Source: Deltaproteobacteria bacterium
GTDB lineage: Bacteria > Desulfobacterota > DSM-4660 > Desulfatiglandales > Desulfatiglandaceae
Length of the DNA stretch: 64,000 nt
Direction of reading: 5' to 3'
Assembly: GCA_019307815.1 (NCBI GenBank)
Contig: JAFDIV010000008.1
Location: 50,047-114,046 of the forward strand
Shown here: one piece after another, positions 57,061 through 64,000 of the stretch
Layout: the number at the start of each line of letters is the position of its first letter
Position numbering within the stretch: the first letter of the stretch is position 1
Program-made: the position numbers and the translations under genes
The notes under the pieces: generated by a model
Databases searched by the model: none
Told to the model about the DNA's origin: nothing
Seen by the model: the letters and a program-made list of their open reading frames with translations, nothing else

Positions 57061-57887
57061 ACTTTCCTTACCCTCACATAGAATCCCGCGCAGAGCAACC
57101 CCGGTGCCAGGGAGACAATCGCTCTGCGTAAAGGACGCGGGAAGAGCAGGTTAAACACTTTCCACAAGGGTCTGATCAGATAAAGACCCACCTTACCCTG
57201 CCGGGAAATCGGCTTACCGTGAGCTTTCTTCCACAACTGTGGCTCCAGCCACATATCCGGGTTGTTGTAATGGGCCAGATTCCCAAAATCCCAGAACCAT
57301 TTCTCCGGCCGGAAACCTGCGGCCCTCAGGAGACGCCGAAATCCCCCATAGGTGAAGAAGCGGACATGCATGTAGTTCCATTCATCGTACTCCCGACCAT
57401 GGTCGCTACCAATGGATTTCCAGATAAAACCTTTGCCCAACAGGATGCGTAATCGCATCGGGAGATAGAAATGGTTGGGAACACTAATGACCACACACCC
57501 ATTATTTTTCAATACACGATGCACCTCTTGGAGAACAACCAGCGGTTCCAAAACATGCTCCAGAATGTCCTTGCAGATTACGATGTCAAAAGATTGATCT
57601 CTAAAAGGCAGCACTGGAGAGAGATTCAAATCCCCAACCACTCCATAGACTCCGTGACGGCTGGCAATCCTCAAGCCACTCTGCGCATAATCTAGACCAG
57701 CAATCAGATTTTTTCCTGCCAGGAACCATACATCATTCGCCGTTCCACAACCCAAATTCAGGATTCGTGCGCCCTCTACGGTCTCACCATCGGCGACTTT
57801 CCGATCGGGAAAACCGTATTCATTCTCGGCATCCCGATAGGCATATTCGTATTGGCTCCGTTGATAGGAAGTAAAAAATCGGCTCAT
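57057..57887 (-). CDS. SAM-dependent methyltransferase
   Basis: A 276-residue class I methyltransferase: RILNLGCGTANDVWFLAG, then DIVICKDILEHVLEPLVVLQEVHRVLKNNG. The C-terminal 100 residues are an added domain. ATG at 57887 overlaps the previous stop by 4 (ATGA); a longer open frame upstream lies within the previous gene and is rejected. Confidence 0.87.
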   Translation of the reverse strand: MSRFFTSYQRSQYEYAYRDAENEYGFPDRKVADGETVEGARILNLGCGTANDVWFLAGKNLIAGLDYAQSGLRIASRHGVYGVVGDLNLSPVLPFRDQSFDIVICKDILEHVLEPLVVLQEVHRVLKNNGCVVISVPNHFYLPMRLRILLGKGFIWKSIGSDHGREYDEWNYMHVRFFTYGGFRRLLRAAGFRPEKWFWDFGNLAHYNNPDMWLEPQLWKKAHGKPISRQGKVGLYLIRPLWKVFNLLFPRPLRRAIVSLAPGLLCAGFYVRVRKV

Positions 57888-58537
57888 TCGTGACCTGACC
57901 TGCAAACAAAAATAGAGCTTATACCAAACCTTCTCCCAAACCAGGGCCACTTCTCCAGAGCCCGGTGGGAGAAGAAAGCAAAAGGCAACAAATAAAGCCA
58001 ACGGTGAAAGTCACGCCCTCTCTCATCCACTACCTCCAAACCAGCCTGGTTGATCAGTCCTCGCCAGTATGACGGAGAAAGCAGCCGCTCATCGCCAAAC
58101 GGCCGGTCGCCATAGCGGTGATTCGGTACATCAAATATGACCCACTCCGCGACGCGCCCTTGCTCCCGCAGCGCTTGCACAATGTGCTCATCGGGGAAAT
58201 GCTCCAACACACCCTGATGGTAGGTCAGATCAAACTCCCTTTTCCGCCAGGGCAGAGCCAACATATTGGCCTGTATCGCTTCCAAGCGCCCGGTTCGAAT
58301 CCAGTCAGCATAGCGATCGCGGAATCGCTCCACCAGCACATAATCAATGTCAATTGCTGTGACCGTGTATCCTGAATCGGCCAGCAGCACGGCCGTGGTC
58401 CCGCTGCCAAATCCTACTTCTAGCAACCGGCTACCTTGCGGAACGTGGCGTTTAATAGTCCAGATCAAGTATCGCAGGCGAATAGCACTGCTGAAAAGCG
58501 ATTCGTCTTTCAAGTACTCCGGCCAGCATCTCTTCAT
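57884..58537 (-). CDS. SAM-dependent methyltransferase
   Basis: A 217-residue class I methyltransferase: RLLEVGFGSGTTAVLLADSG and DLTYHQGVLEHFPDEHIVQAL. ATG at 58537 follows the wzx stop by four bases; an upstream open extension lies within wzx and is not conserved. Substrate unknown. Confidence 0.85.
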   Translation of the reverse strand: MKRCWPEYLKDESLFSSAIRLRYLIWTIKRHVPQGSRLLEVGFGSGTTAVLLADSGYTVTAIDIDYVLVERFRDRYADWIRTGRLEAIQANMLALPWRKREFDLTYHQGVLEHFPDEHIVQALREQGRVAEWVIFDVPNHRYGDRPFGDERLLSPSYWRGLINQAGLEVVDERGRDFHRWLYLLPFAFFSHRALEKWPWFGRRFGISSIFVCRSGHE

Positions 58538-58541
58538 TGAC

Positions 58542-60044
58542 CTACTTTCTCCGATCAAATTTTGGAATTTGCCTCTGCCCGACGCCGAAATCCTGCGTAA
58601 GGAGCAGTCCCGCACCGACAATCACCACCAACGTACCTAGAATCTGAAGTGGCCACTCGAGAGTCCGGAGAATCGATCCAATGCTGCAGTGGCTTAAAAG
58701 AAGGCAAGCCCAGGGAAAGAGCGGAGCCACGATCAACTTCCAGTTATATCTTAAAGGATAATAACGATGTCCTATCAAGGCCATCAAACCTATAATAACC
58801 GCCCATCCCAAAAGCCAAGCATGGGCTGCTCCAAACATTCCGTATGCTGGGGTTAACGTGTAGTTCGCCAAGAGATTGACAAGCAAACCAACTGAGTAGA
58901 TCAGCACAAACCACTTCGTCCGGCCTTCTAAATAGATTCCAATTGATGTGGGATATTCCATAATTTTAATTGCTCGTACAAGTAGAATCAAAGGAAACAC
59001 CGCCATTCCCGGCGCATAGGTGGCGGTAGCAAAAATGGTAAACAGTGTCGGTGTAAAAAGCGTAAGAATCAGAGCTGCAGCCAATGAGAGGACAAATACA
59101 TACATCAAGATCTTAGAGTAAACTGTGCGGGCGTTTGGCCACTTGACGATCTGAAACATCAGTCCGCCCCAGGCCACACCAAAAGGCTGAATGATCAGCA
59201 TTTGGAAGATGTTAGCAATCTTGATCGATGCACCGTAAAAGCCAACTTGATCTAGCGTGCCATAGTGGCTTACGAAGTAACGACCTGTAGCATCCAGCAT
59301 CATTCCCATCATTCCGCTCCAGACCAGTGGCAAACCATAGCGAATCATCGGGCCTACGAGACTCAGTGAAAAGCGCGGTCTTGTATGATGTAGACAAAAG
59401 ACAAGCAGAATCAGAGAAGTTACAGCATCACCTGTTAACCTTCCTAAAAAGACACCTTTTATTCCCAAGTTTTGTACTGCAACGAACCACAAACTAGCTC
59501 CAACAATAGCAAACAGTCGCAAGGCTGCAGCAATGGAAAAGGCGACTGCCCAACGTCGAGCGCGCAAATCGGTCAGCAAAAGCCCTTGAGCATTTTCCAG
59601 AACGACGATGGGTAGCAACGTCCAGGCAAAGTTCCGCTCGGCAGTTTGCAGCCACGTCTCCCCTATTGGGCTGGCTACACCTATCATCAAAAGGGCTCCG
59701 CCCACAGCAGCTGCTAGCATCCCTACAGTCAGGCTTGAGCCCAGCAGTTCTCCCCGTTGGGATTCTTTGGCTTCGGCAAACCACTTCAGGTAGGCAACTC
59801 CCAGCCCTAATTGTGTCACCGCCACAACGATCAGGATGGTGATATCCACCAAGGCGTACACGCCAAATATTGCAGGGGCCAAATATCGTGTGTAGAGGGG
59901 CAACAGGATAAAGTTGCCCAAGCCGATCATCGCTGCCCCCACCAGATACACCGTCGAGTCTTTCGCCAGTGCAAGGAAGGCATTCAGTACCGAATCTTCC
60001 TTGGCCTTTTCAGCGAGAAGTCCTCTTAAGCGAACCAGATTCAT
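58542..60044 (-). CDS. wzx: Wzx-type polysaccharide flippase (MATE/MOP superfamily)
   Basis: A 500-residue protein with 12-14 membrane helices beginning LALAKDSTVYLVGAAMIGLGNFILLPLYTRYLAP, the Polysacc_synt/MurJ-like start. It would move the lipid-linked repeat unit across the inner membrane. ATG at 60044 overlaps the stop of the broken flippase upstream (ATGA). Confidence 0.88.
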   Translation of the reverse strand: MNLVRLRGLLAEKAKEDSVLNAFLALAKDSTVYLVGAAMIGLGNFILLPLYTRYLAPAIFGVYALVDITILIVVAVTQLGLGVAYLKWFAEAKESQRGELLGSSLTVGMLAAAVGGALLMIGVASPIGETWLQTAERNFAWTLLPIVVLENAQGLLLTDLRARRWAVAFSIAAALRLFAIVGASLWFVAVQNLGIKGVFLGRLTGDAVTSLILLVFCLHHTRPRFSLSLVGPMIRYGLPLVWSGMMGMMLDATGRYFVSHYGTLDQVGFYGASIKIANIFQMLIIQPFGVAWGGLMFQIVKWPNARTVYSKILMYVFVLSLAAALILTLFTPTLFTIFATATYAPGMAVFPLILLVRAIKIMEYPTSIGIYLEGRTKWFVLIYSVGLLVNLLANYTLTPAYGMFGAAHAWLLGWAVIIGLMALIGHRYYPLRYNWKLIVAPLFPWACLLLSHCSIGSILRTLEWPLQILGTLVVIVGAGLLLTQDFGVGQRQIPKFDRRK

Positions 60045-60427
60045 ATTGATTCTATTCCGGCACAAGCAGGTAAAATAGGCCAATCCCTTAAACCACAGGG
60101 AGAATCGAGCAAATCCTCTTTTTTTGCAGGGCATACACGAAATGCCGTTTGGTTGACGTTTTGCTGATCTTGCTGGTGCACCGAAATTTTCCGCGTGGCA
60201 GACCAGTTGAACCCATATTCCACAAAGAGCATCAGGTAGTTGATAAACCCCTGTGCAAAAGCCACCGCACCGTAACCTGCCGGCCCCAGCACCCGCACGA
60301 GGTAGGGGACCATGATAAGCGGCACGATGTAGTTGGCAAACTGGATGAGGTAGAGCGAAGCGGCGTTGCGGGCTACCGTGCTCTTAAGACCGTTGCGTAT
60401 GGCCGGGGATAAAACGCCTTTTGTCAT
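60041..60427 (-). pseudogene. 5' fragment of a second flippase gene
   Basis: The first 80 residues (ASLYLIQFANYIVPLIMVPYLVRVLGPAGYGAVAFAQGF...VEYGFNWSATRKIS) are a Wzx/RfbX N-terminus. The remaining 45 residues are unrelated and stop, so about 70% of the gene is deleted. It may still be translated, because its start and stop overlap the neighbours. Confidence 0.82.
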
Positions 60428-60560
60428 AGTTTTTTATGCCAGGCCCAGGCGGAAGCCAGAATACTCTCCAGTGACGAGTATTGCGGCTGCCAGCCCAACT
60501 CCCTCTTGATCCTACTTGCGTCAGCGCCCAGGCACGGGGGGTCTCCGGGGCGCCTTGGGC
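60424..60560 (-). pseudogene. 3' remnant of a UDP-glucose 4-epimerase gene
   Basis: RRPGDPPCLGADASRIKREL and GWQPQYSSLESILASAWAWH are the GalE C-terminus. The stop (TGA) overlaps the ATG of the flippase fragment. Nothing of the catalytic part remains. The stretch to 60644 has no gene. Confidence 0.82.
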
Positions 60561-60644
60561 TGGCAGCCGACGGGAGCATCTTTTGCGCATTCAGGCCTTC
60601 CGGTGGAAAGGCACAACCCGTCGGTTGCGCCGCCTCTGGCATCA

Positions 60645-61622
60645 TCAGATGGCAAGGCGAGCCTGCAGCATACCGTTGGTGCGCAGGAAGTCATCAAAAT
60701 AATCGATGGTCTTGGAAAGGCCCTCGCGAAGCCCGACCTTGGGTTCCCAGCCCAGGATATTCCTGGCCCGGGAAATGTCGGGACGGCGCCGAACGGGATC
60801 GTCCGCAGGAAGGGGCTCAAAGCGAATTTCCGAAGCTGAACCTGTAATGTCGCGCACCAACTCCGCAAGCTCAAGGATGGTGAACCCATCCGGGTTACCC
60901 AGGTTCATCGGGCCAGTTACATCATCGGGTGTATTCATAAATCGTATGAGCCCTTCGATCATATCATCCACATAACAGAAGGATCGGGTCTGAGAACCGT
61001 CGCCGTAAACTGTTATTGGTTTATTGCGTAAGGCTTGGATAATGAAATTAGAAACTACTCTACCATCGTTGGGATGCATGCGGGGGCCATAGGTGTTAAA
61101 AATCCTAGCGACTTTGATCTCCAAATTATGCTGGCGGCGGTAATCGAAAAAAAGGGTTTCGGCACACCTTTTACCTTCATCGTAGCATGACCGTGGACCT
61201 ATTGGATTTACGTTTCCTCGGTATGTCTCAGGCTGAGGATGTACATCTGGGTCTCCATAAACCTCTGAAGTGGATGCCTGCAATATGGCACATTTAAGCC
61301 TCTTGGCCAATCCAAGCATGTTAATGGACCCATGAACGCATACCTTGGTGGTTTGAACTGGATCATTTTGGTAATGGACAGGGGAGGCAGGGCAAGCGAG
61401 GTTGTAAATCTGGTCCACTTCCACGAACAAGGGAAATGTAATGTCATGGCGGTAAAGCTCGAAAAAAGGATCACCTAAAAGATGCACTATATTCCGCTTT
61501 GTTCCGGTATAAAAATTATCTACGCATAAGACATCATAGCCTAGTTGCAACAATCGCTCGCACAGGTGGGAGCCAAGGAAACCGGCCCCTCCTGTAACAA
61601 GGATGCGTTTTCTAAGGTGCAT
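60645..61622 (-). CDS. UDP-glucuronate decarboxylase (UDP-xylose synthase)
   Basis: A 325-residue short-chain dehydrogenase: [14 protein letters not shown] for [37 protein letters not shown] (catalytic Tyr/Lys) and [21 protein letters not shown], all diagnostic of UXS. It makes UDP-xylose from UDP-glucuronate, so xylose or a derived pentose may be in the glycan. AGGAGG nine bases before ATG. First gene of the cluster. Confidence 0.93.
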   Translation of the reverse strand: MHLRKRILVTGGAGFLGSHLCERLLQLGYDVLCVDNFYTGTKRNIVHLLGDPFFELYRHDITFPLFVEVDQIYNLACPASPVHYQNDPVQTTKVCVHGSINMLGLAKRLKCAILQASTSEVYGDPDVHPQPETYRGNVNPIGPRSCYDEGKRCAETLFFDYRRQHNLEIKVARIFNTYGPRMHPNDGRVVSNFIIQALRNKPITVYGDGSQTRSFCYVDDMIEGLIRFMNTPDDVTGPMNLGNPDGFTILELAELVRDITGSASEIRFEPLPADDPVRRRPDISRARNILGWEPKVGLREGLSKTIDYFDDFLRTNGMLQARLAI

Positions 61623-61639
61623 GAGGGAAACCTCCTGTA

Positions 61640-61925
61640 TGGGTTAGCTCGTCTGTCTGGTCTATTTCGTCTGTCTGGTTCATTTGGTTCATTTGGGCAT
61701 TTGGTTGGTTTGGTTGGTCTGGTTTATCTCGTCTATCTGGTTGATTTGGTTGGTTTGGTTGGTCTGGTTTATCTCGTTGGTTTGGTTTGTCTGATTCATC
61801 TAGTCCATCTGGTTTATCTGGTTGACCTGGTCTGTCTCGTTTGTCTGGTTTGTCTGGTTGATCTCGTTTGTCTCGTCTGTTTCGTTTGTTTCGTTTATCT
61901 CGTTTATCTCGTTTGTCTGGTTGGT
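61640..61925. repeat. 9-bp minisatellite, about 30 copies
   Basis: On the minus strand the unit is GAYAAACSA (variants GACCAACCA, AACAAACGA). It stretches from just upstream of the UXS gene into the end of the four-helix-bundle gene, whose last codons (KHTKPTRQTR) are made of it. Second positions vary while the 9-base frame is mostly kept. Confidence 0.88.
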
Positions 61926-62296
61926 TTGGTGTGTTTGGTACGGAGGTATTTTATTAGGCCTGAGATAATTTTTGCTGTTTTGTCGGCCTGGTTGTAAATT
62001 TCATCGAACTGGTTCTGATCGATGTAGGCCTGGTCCAAAGCGATGTAAAGGTGGCTTTGAACCTCTGCTGCGGAAGCCATAGCGATAAAGAGAAACTGAA
62101 TAAATTCCTTGTCCGATCGACGAATAAACCCTTCTGCTATATTGGCCATGCAAGATCCAGCGGCTGCCTGGATTTGCCCAGAAAGTCTTAGGTCGCGTCT
62201 GAATTTACTTCGGTTTGTGGCCTTGTAGACGAGCTGAGTCAATTCTCTTGCCTGCTGCCAACACTCAAGGTCTTCGAAGCGGGTCAGCTTGGTCAT
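61904..62296 (-). CDS. Four-helix-bundle protein (23S rRNA intervening-sequence type)
   Basis: A 130-residue protein: FEDLECWQQARELTQLVYKAT, RLSGQIQAAAGSCMANIAEGF, FIQFLFIAMASAAEVQSHL. This is the S23/IVP family found in 23S rRNA intervening sequences and elsewhere in diverse genomes; its function is unknown, and it is not in an rRNA gene here. The gene lies between two blocks of the same minisatellite. ATG at 62296. Confidence 0.88.
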   Translation of the reverse strand: MTKLTRFEDLECWQQARELTQLVYKATNRSKFRRDLRLSGQIQAAAGSCMANIAEGFIRRSDKEFIQFLFIAMASAAEVQSHLYIALDQAYIDQNQFDEIYNQADKTAKIISGLIKYLRTKHTKPTRQTR

Positions 62297-62298
62297 TT

Positions 62299-62356
62299 TG
62301 GTTTGTTTGGTCTATCTGGTTTGTCTCGTTTGTCTGGTTTGTTTGGTTGATTTGGT
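62299..62356. repeat. 9-bp minisatellite, upstream block
   Basis: Six or so units of the same GAYAAACSA pattern directly in front of the ATG of the four-helix-bundle gene, so the gene is bracketed by the repeat. Confidence 0.8.
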
Positions 62357-62402
62357 AGCGTTTGTCAAGTAATGTAAAATTAGAATCCCTTGATGGGCTT
62401 GC

Positions 62403-62420
62403 CCGCCAGACTTATGGCGG
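62403..62420. repeat. GC palindrome in the transposase tail (CCGCCA/TGGCGG)
   Basis: Arms CCGCCA and TGGCGG around GACTTA. Peptide SSAISLAGK is encoded here between WEG and PIKGF and looks like an insertion. Confidence 0.55.
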
Positions 62421-62476
62421 ACGAGCCTTCCCATATCTCATTTTGGGCTCTAAGGAGTGTGAAAAGGATACGGATA

Positions 62477-62503
62477 CCTGTCTGCGTGCAGCGCACAGGC
62501 AGG
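62477..62503. repeat. Palindromic mini-insertion, 27 bases, in frame
   Basis: CCTGTCTGCGTG and CGCACAGGCAGG arms around CAG. On the minus strand it adds CLPVRCTQT between FPTEES and IRILFTLL: nine codons, frame kept. Confidence 0.75.
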
Positions 62504-62550
62504 CAAGATTCCTCAGTAGGGAATTGTTCCATGACCTTTACACGCCGCTT

Positions 62551-62568
62551 TATCCGCCAGAGGCGGAT
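62551..62568. repeat. GC palindrome (ATCCGCC/GGCGGAT)
   Basis: Perfect seven-base arms with a three-base centre, between ERSFKEV and RRVKVMEQF of the transposase; it breaks the frame. Confidence 0.65.
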
Positions 62569-62907
62569 TAACCTCCTTAAAGCTCCTCTCAATGATGTTT
62601 GTGGTTCTTATATGCTTCTACCTGGTAGGTGGATGGTTCATGTATACTATGCAGGCATCAAGGTCTTTTTCGACGCACTTGACAAGTGCCGGATATACTT
62701 CGCGGTATTCCTCTATGAACATCTGAGTCTGGGCTTTCGCCTCCAGGCTATTGGGGGCATAGTAGATCTTTCGTAGCTTTGCTTTGATCAACGGCCATTC
62801 TGTCTTAGGGCACTTGGCTTGCAAGTTACCCATTTTATGGAACAGACACCTTTGATGATCACTGTAAGGGAAAATAGTACGGATAGCCGCAAGAATCCCT
62901 GGGCACC

Positions 62908-62928
62908 CCTGCCTGACCGGCAGGCAGG
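62908..62928. repeat. Palindromic mini-insertion, 21 bases, in frame
   Basis: CCTGCCTG and CAGGCAGG arms around ACCGG. On the minus strand it adds exactly ACLPVRQ between VVSD and GCPGILAAI: seven codons, frame kept. Confidence 0.82.
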
Positions 62929-63196
62929 CATCGGAGACCACCATGAGCACTTTGTTGGAATCAAGGCCCCTTCTGAGAAGATGGGTGAGAAGAAACTCCC
63001 AGGCCTCCCGAGATTCCCTCTGCCCCTGAATAAACCCCAAATATTCCCTTTGTCCATCCTCCGTAATGCCAACAGCACACAGAGCAGCCTCCGTACCTAC
63101 TCTCTTTCGTCTAACCTTAAAGTAGGCCCCATCAATGATCAAATAGGCAATATCCTTGGTGATGGGGCGGTTCAGCCACCTGATCAGCTCTTTCCC

Positions 63197-63213
63197 GCCT
63201 GCAGCAGGCAGGC
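63197..63213. repeat. Palindromic mini-insertion with frameshift
   Basis: GCCTGCTGCAGGC-type palindrome on the minus strand between HVK and GKELIRWL of the transposase; the two sides are in different frames. Confidence 0.7.
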
Positions 63214-63318
63214 TTCACATGCTTGTTCATTCTGCTGACTTCAGCCGGGCTAACCTCCGAATCCCAAAAAAGCCTGGTAACCTTGCCCACCTTTCGGGTA
63301 GAAACACCTCTGTAATGA

Positions 63319-63347
63319 GGGACGTTGTTAACTAATTAACTTGTTTT
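63319..63347 (-). repeat. REP element, family 2 (copy 1)
   Basis: GGGACGTTGTTAACTAATTA then ACTTGTTTT. It differs at one base in the first 25 from the copy at 63858. It marks the point where the transposase pseudogene is cut off. Confidence 0.8.
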
Positions 63348-63402
63348 TTTATGCCTTTCGTTTTTCAATGATTTTCTTTCCAGTCATATACTTGCATAGT
63401 AT

Positions 63403-63568
63403 CTAAGACTTCTCATAGTGATACCGACATTGAATCACAGTAACTTCATTATCATCAAATGTGTAAACAAGACGGTGTTCCTGGGTTATGCGACGCGACC
63501 AGTAACCTTGCAGGTCGAAACGTAACGGCTCGGGCTTACCAATAACCAAGCAAGGTCGCTGAGACCGG
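63403..63568 (-). pseudogene. YoeB/RelE toxin, 5' truncated
   Basis: [20 protein letters not shown] then [25 protein letters not shown] and TAG form the YoeB C-terminus with its catalytic residues (ITQEHR.VY, CRYHY). The first 35 or so residues and the start are missing; only a few unrelated codons separate it from the antitoxin stop. Confidence 0.85.
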
Positions 63569-63570
63569 TA

Positions 63571-63831
63571 TCAGTCCAAGTAAGCTTTAACATCTATGGT
63601 CTTTCTCTGCCCTTCGTTGTACTGACGTATTCCTTCCCGAAGACGTTCGGCATTGGCAGGGCTACGCAATAGATAAAAAGTTTCCATCAGACTGTTATAT
63701 TCATCCGCATCTACAATGATGACTTCTTTCCCTTCATCGAGTACAACCGATATCGGCTCCTGATCATCGGACACGCGATTGAATATACTTTTGAGCTTTT
63801 TCTCAAGTTCATCTACTGTTATGTGTTCCAT
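63571..63831 (-). CDS. YefM/Phd-family antitoxin
   Basis: An 86-residue protein: ITVDELEKKLKSIFNRVSDD...VILDADEYNSLMETFYLL-like core (VIIVDADEYNSLMETFYLLR) and the toxin-binding tail ANAERLREGIRQYNEGQ. GGGAGG upstream of ATG. Its toxin is broken. The module lies between two family-2 REP copies. Confidence 0.88.
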   Translation of the reverse strand: MEHITVDELEKKLKSIFNRVSDDQEPISVVLDEGKEVIIVDADEYNSLMETFYLLRSPANAERLREGIRQYNEGQRKTIDVKAYLD

Positions 63832-63857
63832 TTGTTACCTCCCTACAAGCACGATTG

Positions 63858-63885
63858 GGGACGTTCTTAACTAATTAACTTGTAT
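63858..63885 (-). repeat. REP element, family 2 (copy 2)
   Basis: GGGACGTTCTTAACTAATTA then ACTTGTAT. It overlaps the stop and last codons of the gene that runs off the window. Confidence 0.8.
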
Positions 63886-64000
63886 TTTAATTCTTCATTT
63901 TCGTCAAGTATCTTTTTGCCCCTCTCCACACATTTGGTTACTGCTGGACCGGTTAAATTTAGGATTCGGCCTATCTCTATTCCAGGATAACCCATCTCTC
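63867..64000 (-). CDS. C-terminus of a transposase-like gene with helix-turn-helix
   Basis: The minus strand is open from the window edge to TAA at 63867-63869: MGYPGIEIGRILNLTGPAVT then KCVERGKKILDENEELKYKL and IS. Such GxxGxEIGRxLxxxxPAVxxxxxRG endings are found on RAYT/Y1 transposases, so this is probably a second RAYT. Only 44 residues are inside the window. Confidence 0.65.
   Translation of the reverse strand, partial: EMGYPGIEIGRILNLTGPAVTKCVERGKKILDENEELKYKLIS

Larger units (their letters stand above)
62380..63312 (-). pseudogene. IS256/Mutator-type transposase, disrupted
   Basis: Pieces in order: HYRGVSTRKVGKVTRLFWD, SPAEVSRMN (about 63213-63312); ELIRWLNRPITKDIAYLIID and GAYFKVRRKRVG; VVSD...CPGILAAI and QRCLFHKMGNLQAK; then TTNIIERSFKEV, RRVKVMEQFPTEES, FTLLRAQNEIWEG. 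Two DDE acids (in IIDGAYF and VVSD) are visible. Defects: loss of the first 100 or so residues at the REP at 63319, a frameshift at a palindromic insertion near 63200, an amber stop at 62618-62620, and a palindrome near 62560. Two further palindromes are exact in-frame insertions. Confidence 0.85.

Noticed and set aside
57888..58001. N-terminal extension of the methyltransferase gene
   Set aside because: It overlaps the upstream methyltransferase in another frame; the ATGA overlap at 57884-57887 gives the natural start.
58275..58300. tRNA-like GGTTCGAATCC word
   Set aside because: It lies within a clear methyltransferase gene, and no cloverleaf can be drawn around it.
61545..61997. A 150-residue plus-strand protein rich in Leu, Val and Tyr
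   Set aside because: It is a translation of the 9-bp minisatellite; there is no ribosome site or homology.

Overview
The window reads as chromosomal DNA of a Gram-negative (diderm) bacterium, most like the Desulfobacterota/deltaproteobacteria. The evidence is an outer-membrane toolkit (BepA-like M48 protease, LptF/LptG permease, MsbA-type exporter, LpoA-like lipoprotein, O-antigen-type cluster), a queA-tgt-yajC-secD-secF run, and an acyl-CoA dehydrogenase beside thiolase-like/DUF35 genes as in anaerobic acid degraders. The species assignment is inference. I saw no rRNA, tRNA or CRISPR.

Region 1 (1-31 kb) is dense housekeeping. It holds the BepA-like protease, a DUF898-TPR protein, and the minus-strand run queA, tgt, yajC, secD, secF, TPR protein, NUDIX, cupin. 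Next come argS and a SPOR protein, a 57-60 bp tandem repeat whose hairpin stems covary, a GNAT gene, tatB-tatC, grpE-dnaK-lipoprotein, purC, a lytic transglycosylase, clpB, an HU/IHF protein with an insert, an RNase Z-like hydrolase and an MsbA-like exporter.

Region 2 (30-35 kb) has an acyl-CoA dehydrogenase divergent from four plus-strand genes: two thiolase-fold proteins that both lack the catalytic Cys, then two DUF35 zinc-ribbon/OB proteins. They probably form a CoA-ester carbon-carbon lyase or ligase.

Region 3 (35-41 kb) has a WecA transferase fused to the front half of a CapD-like protein, lptF, a REP-associated tyrosine transposase (RAYT) with its REP palindromes, a P-loop protein and a PAP2 phosphatase.

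Region 4 (41.3-47.4 kb) is the most unusual. Small toxin-antitoxin modules (PIN/DUF2281, MazF/RHH, PIN/RHH, HicA/HicB, AbrB/PIN, UPF0175/DUF3368) alternate with a recurring boundary block. The block is made of GTTCAAN heptamers, a CCTGCCTGC/GCAGGCAGG palindrome and, in five cases, a diverged 3' end of a WcaJ-type sugar transferase gene. REP copies and a capD remnant are mixed in. Most PIN-type toxins are broken and most antitoxins are intact.

Region 5 (47.4-61.6 kb) is a minus-strand, mostly overlapping surface polysaccharide cluster. It runs from UDP-xylose synthase through galE and flippase remnants, Wzx, methyltransferases, GT4 glycosyltransferases, an O-antigen polymerase/ligase, WecG/TagA and Gmm to a GDP-mannose-epimerase-like protein, and ends with the intact wcaJ.

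Region 6 (61.6-64 kb) is mobile-element debris: a four-helix-bundle gene between 9-bp minisatellites, an IS256/Mutator transposase pseudogene carrying several palindromic mini-insertions (two exactly in frame), and a YefM/truncated-YoeB module between two copies of a second REP family, the right copy overlapping the end of a second transposase-like gene.
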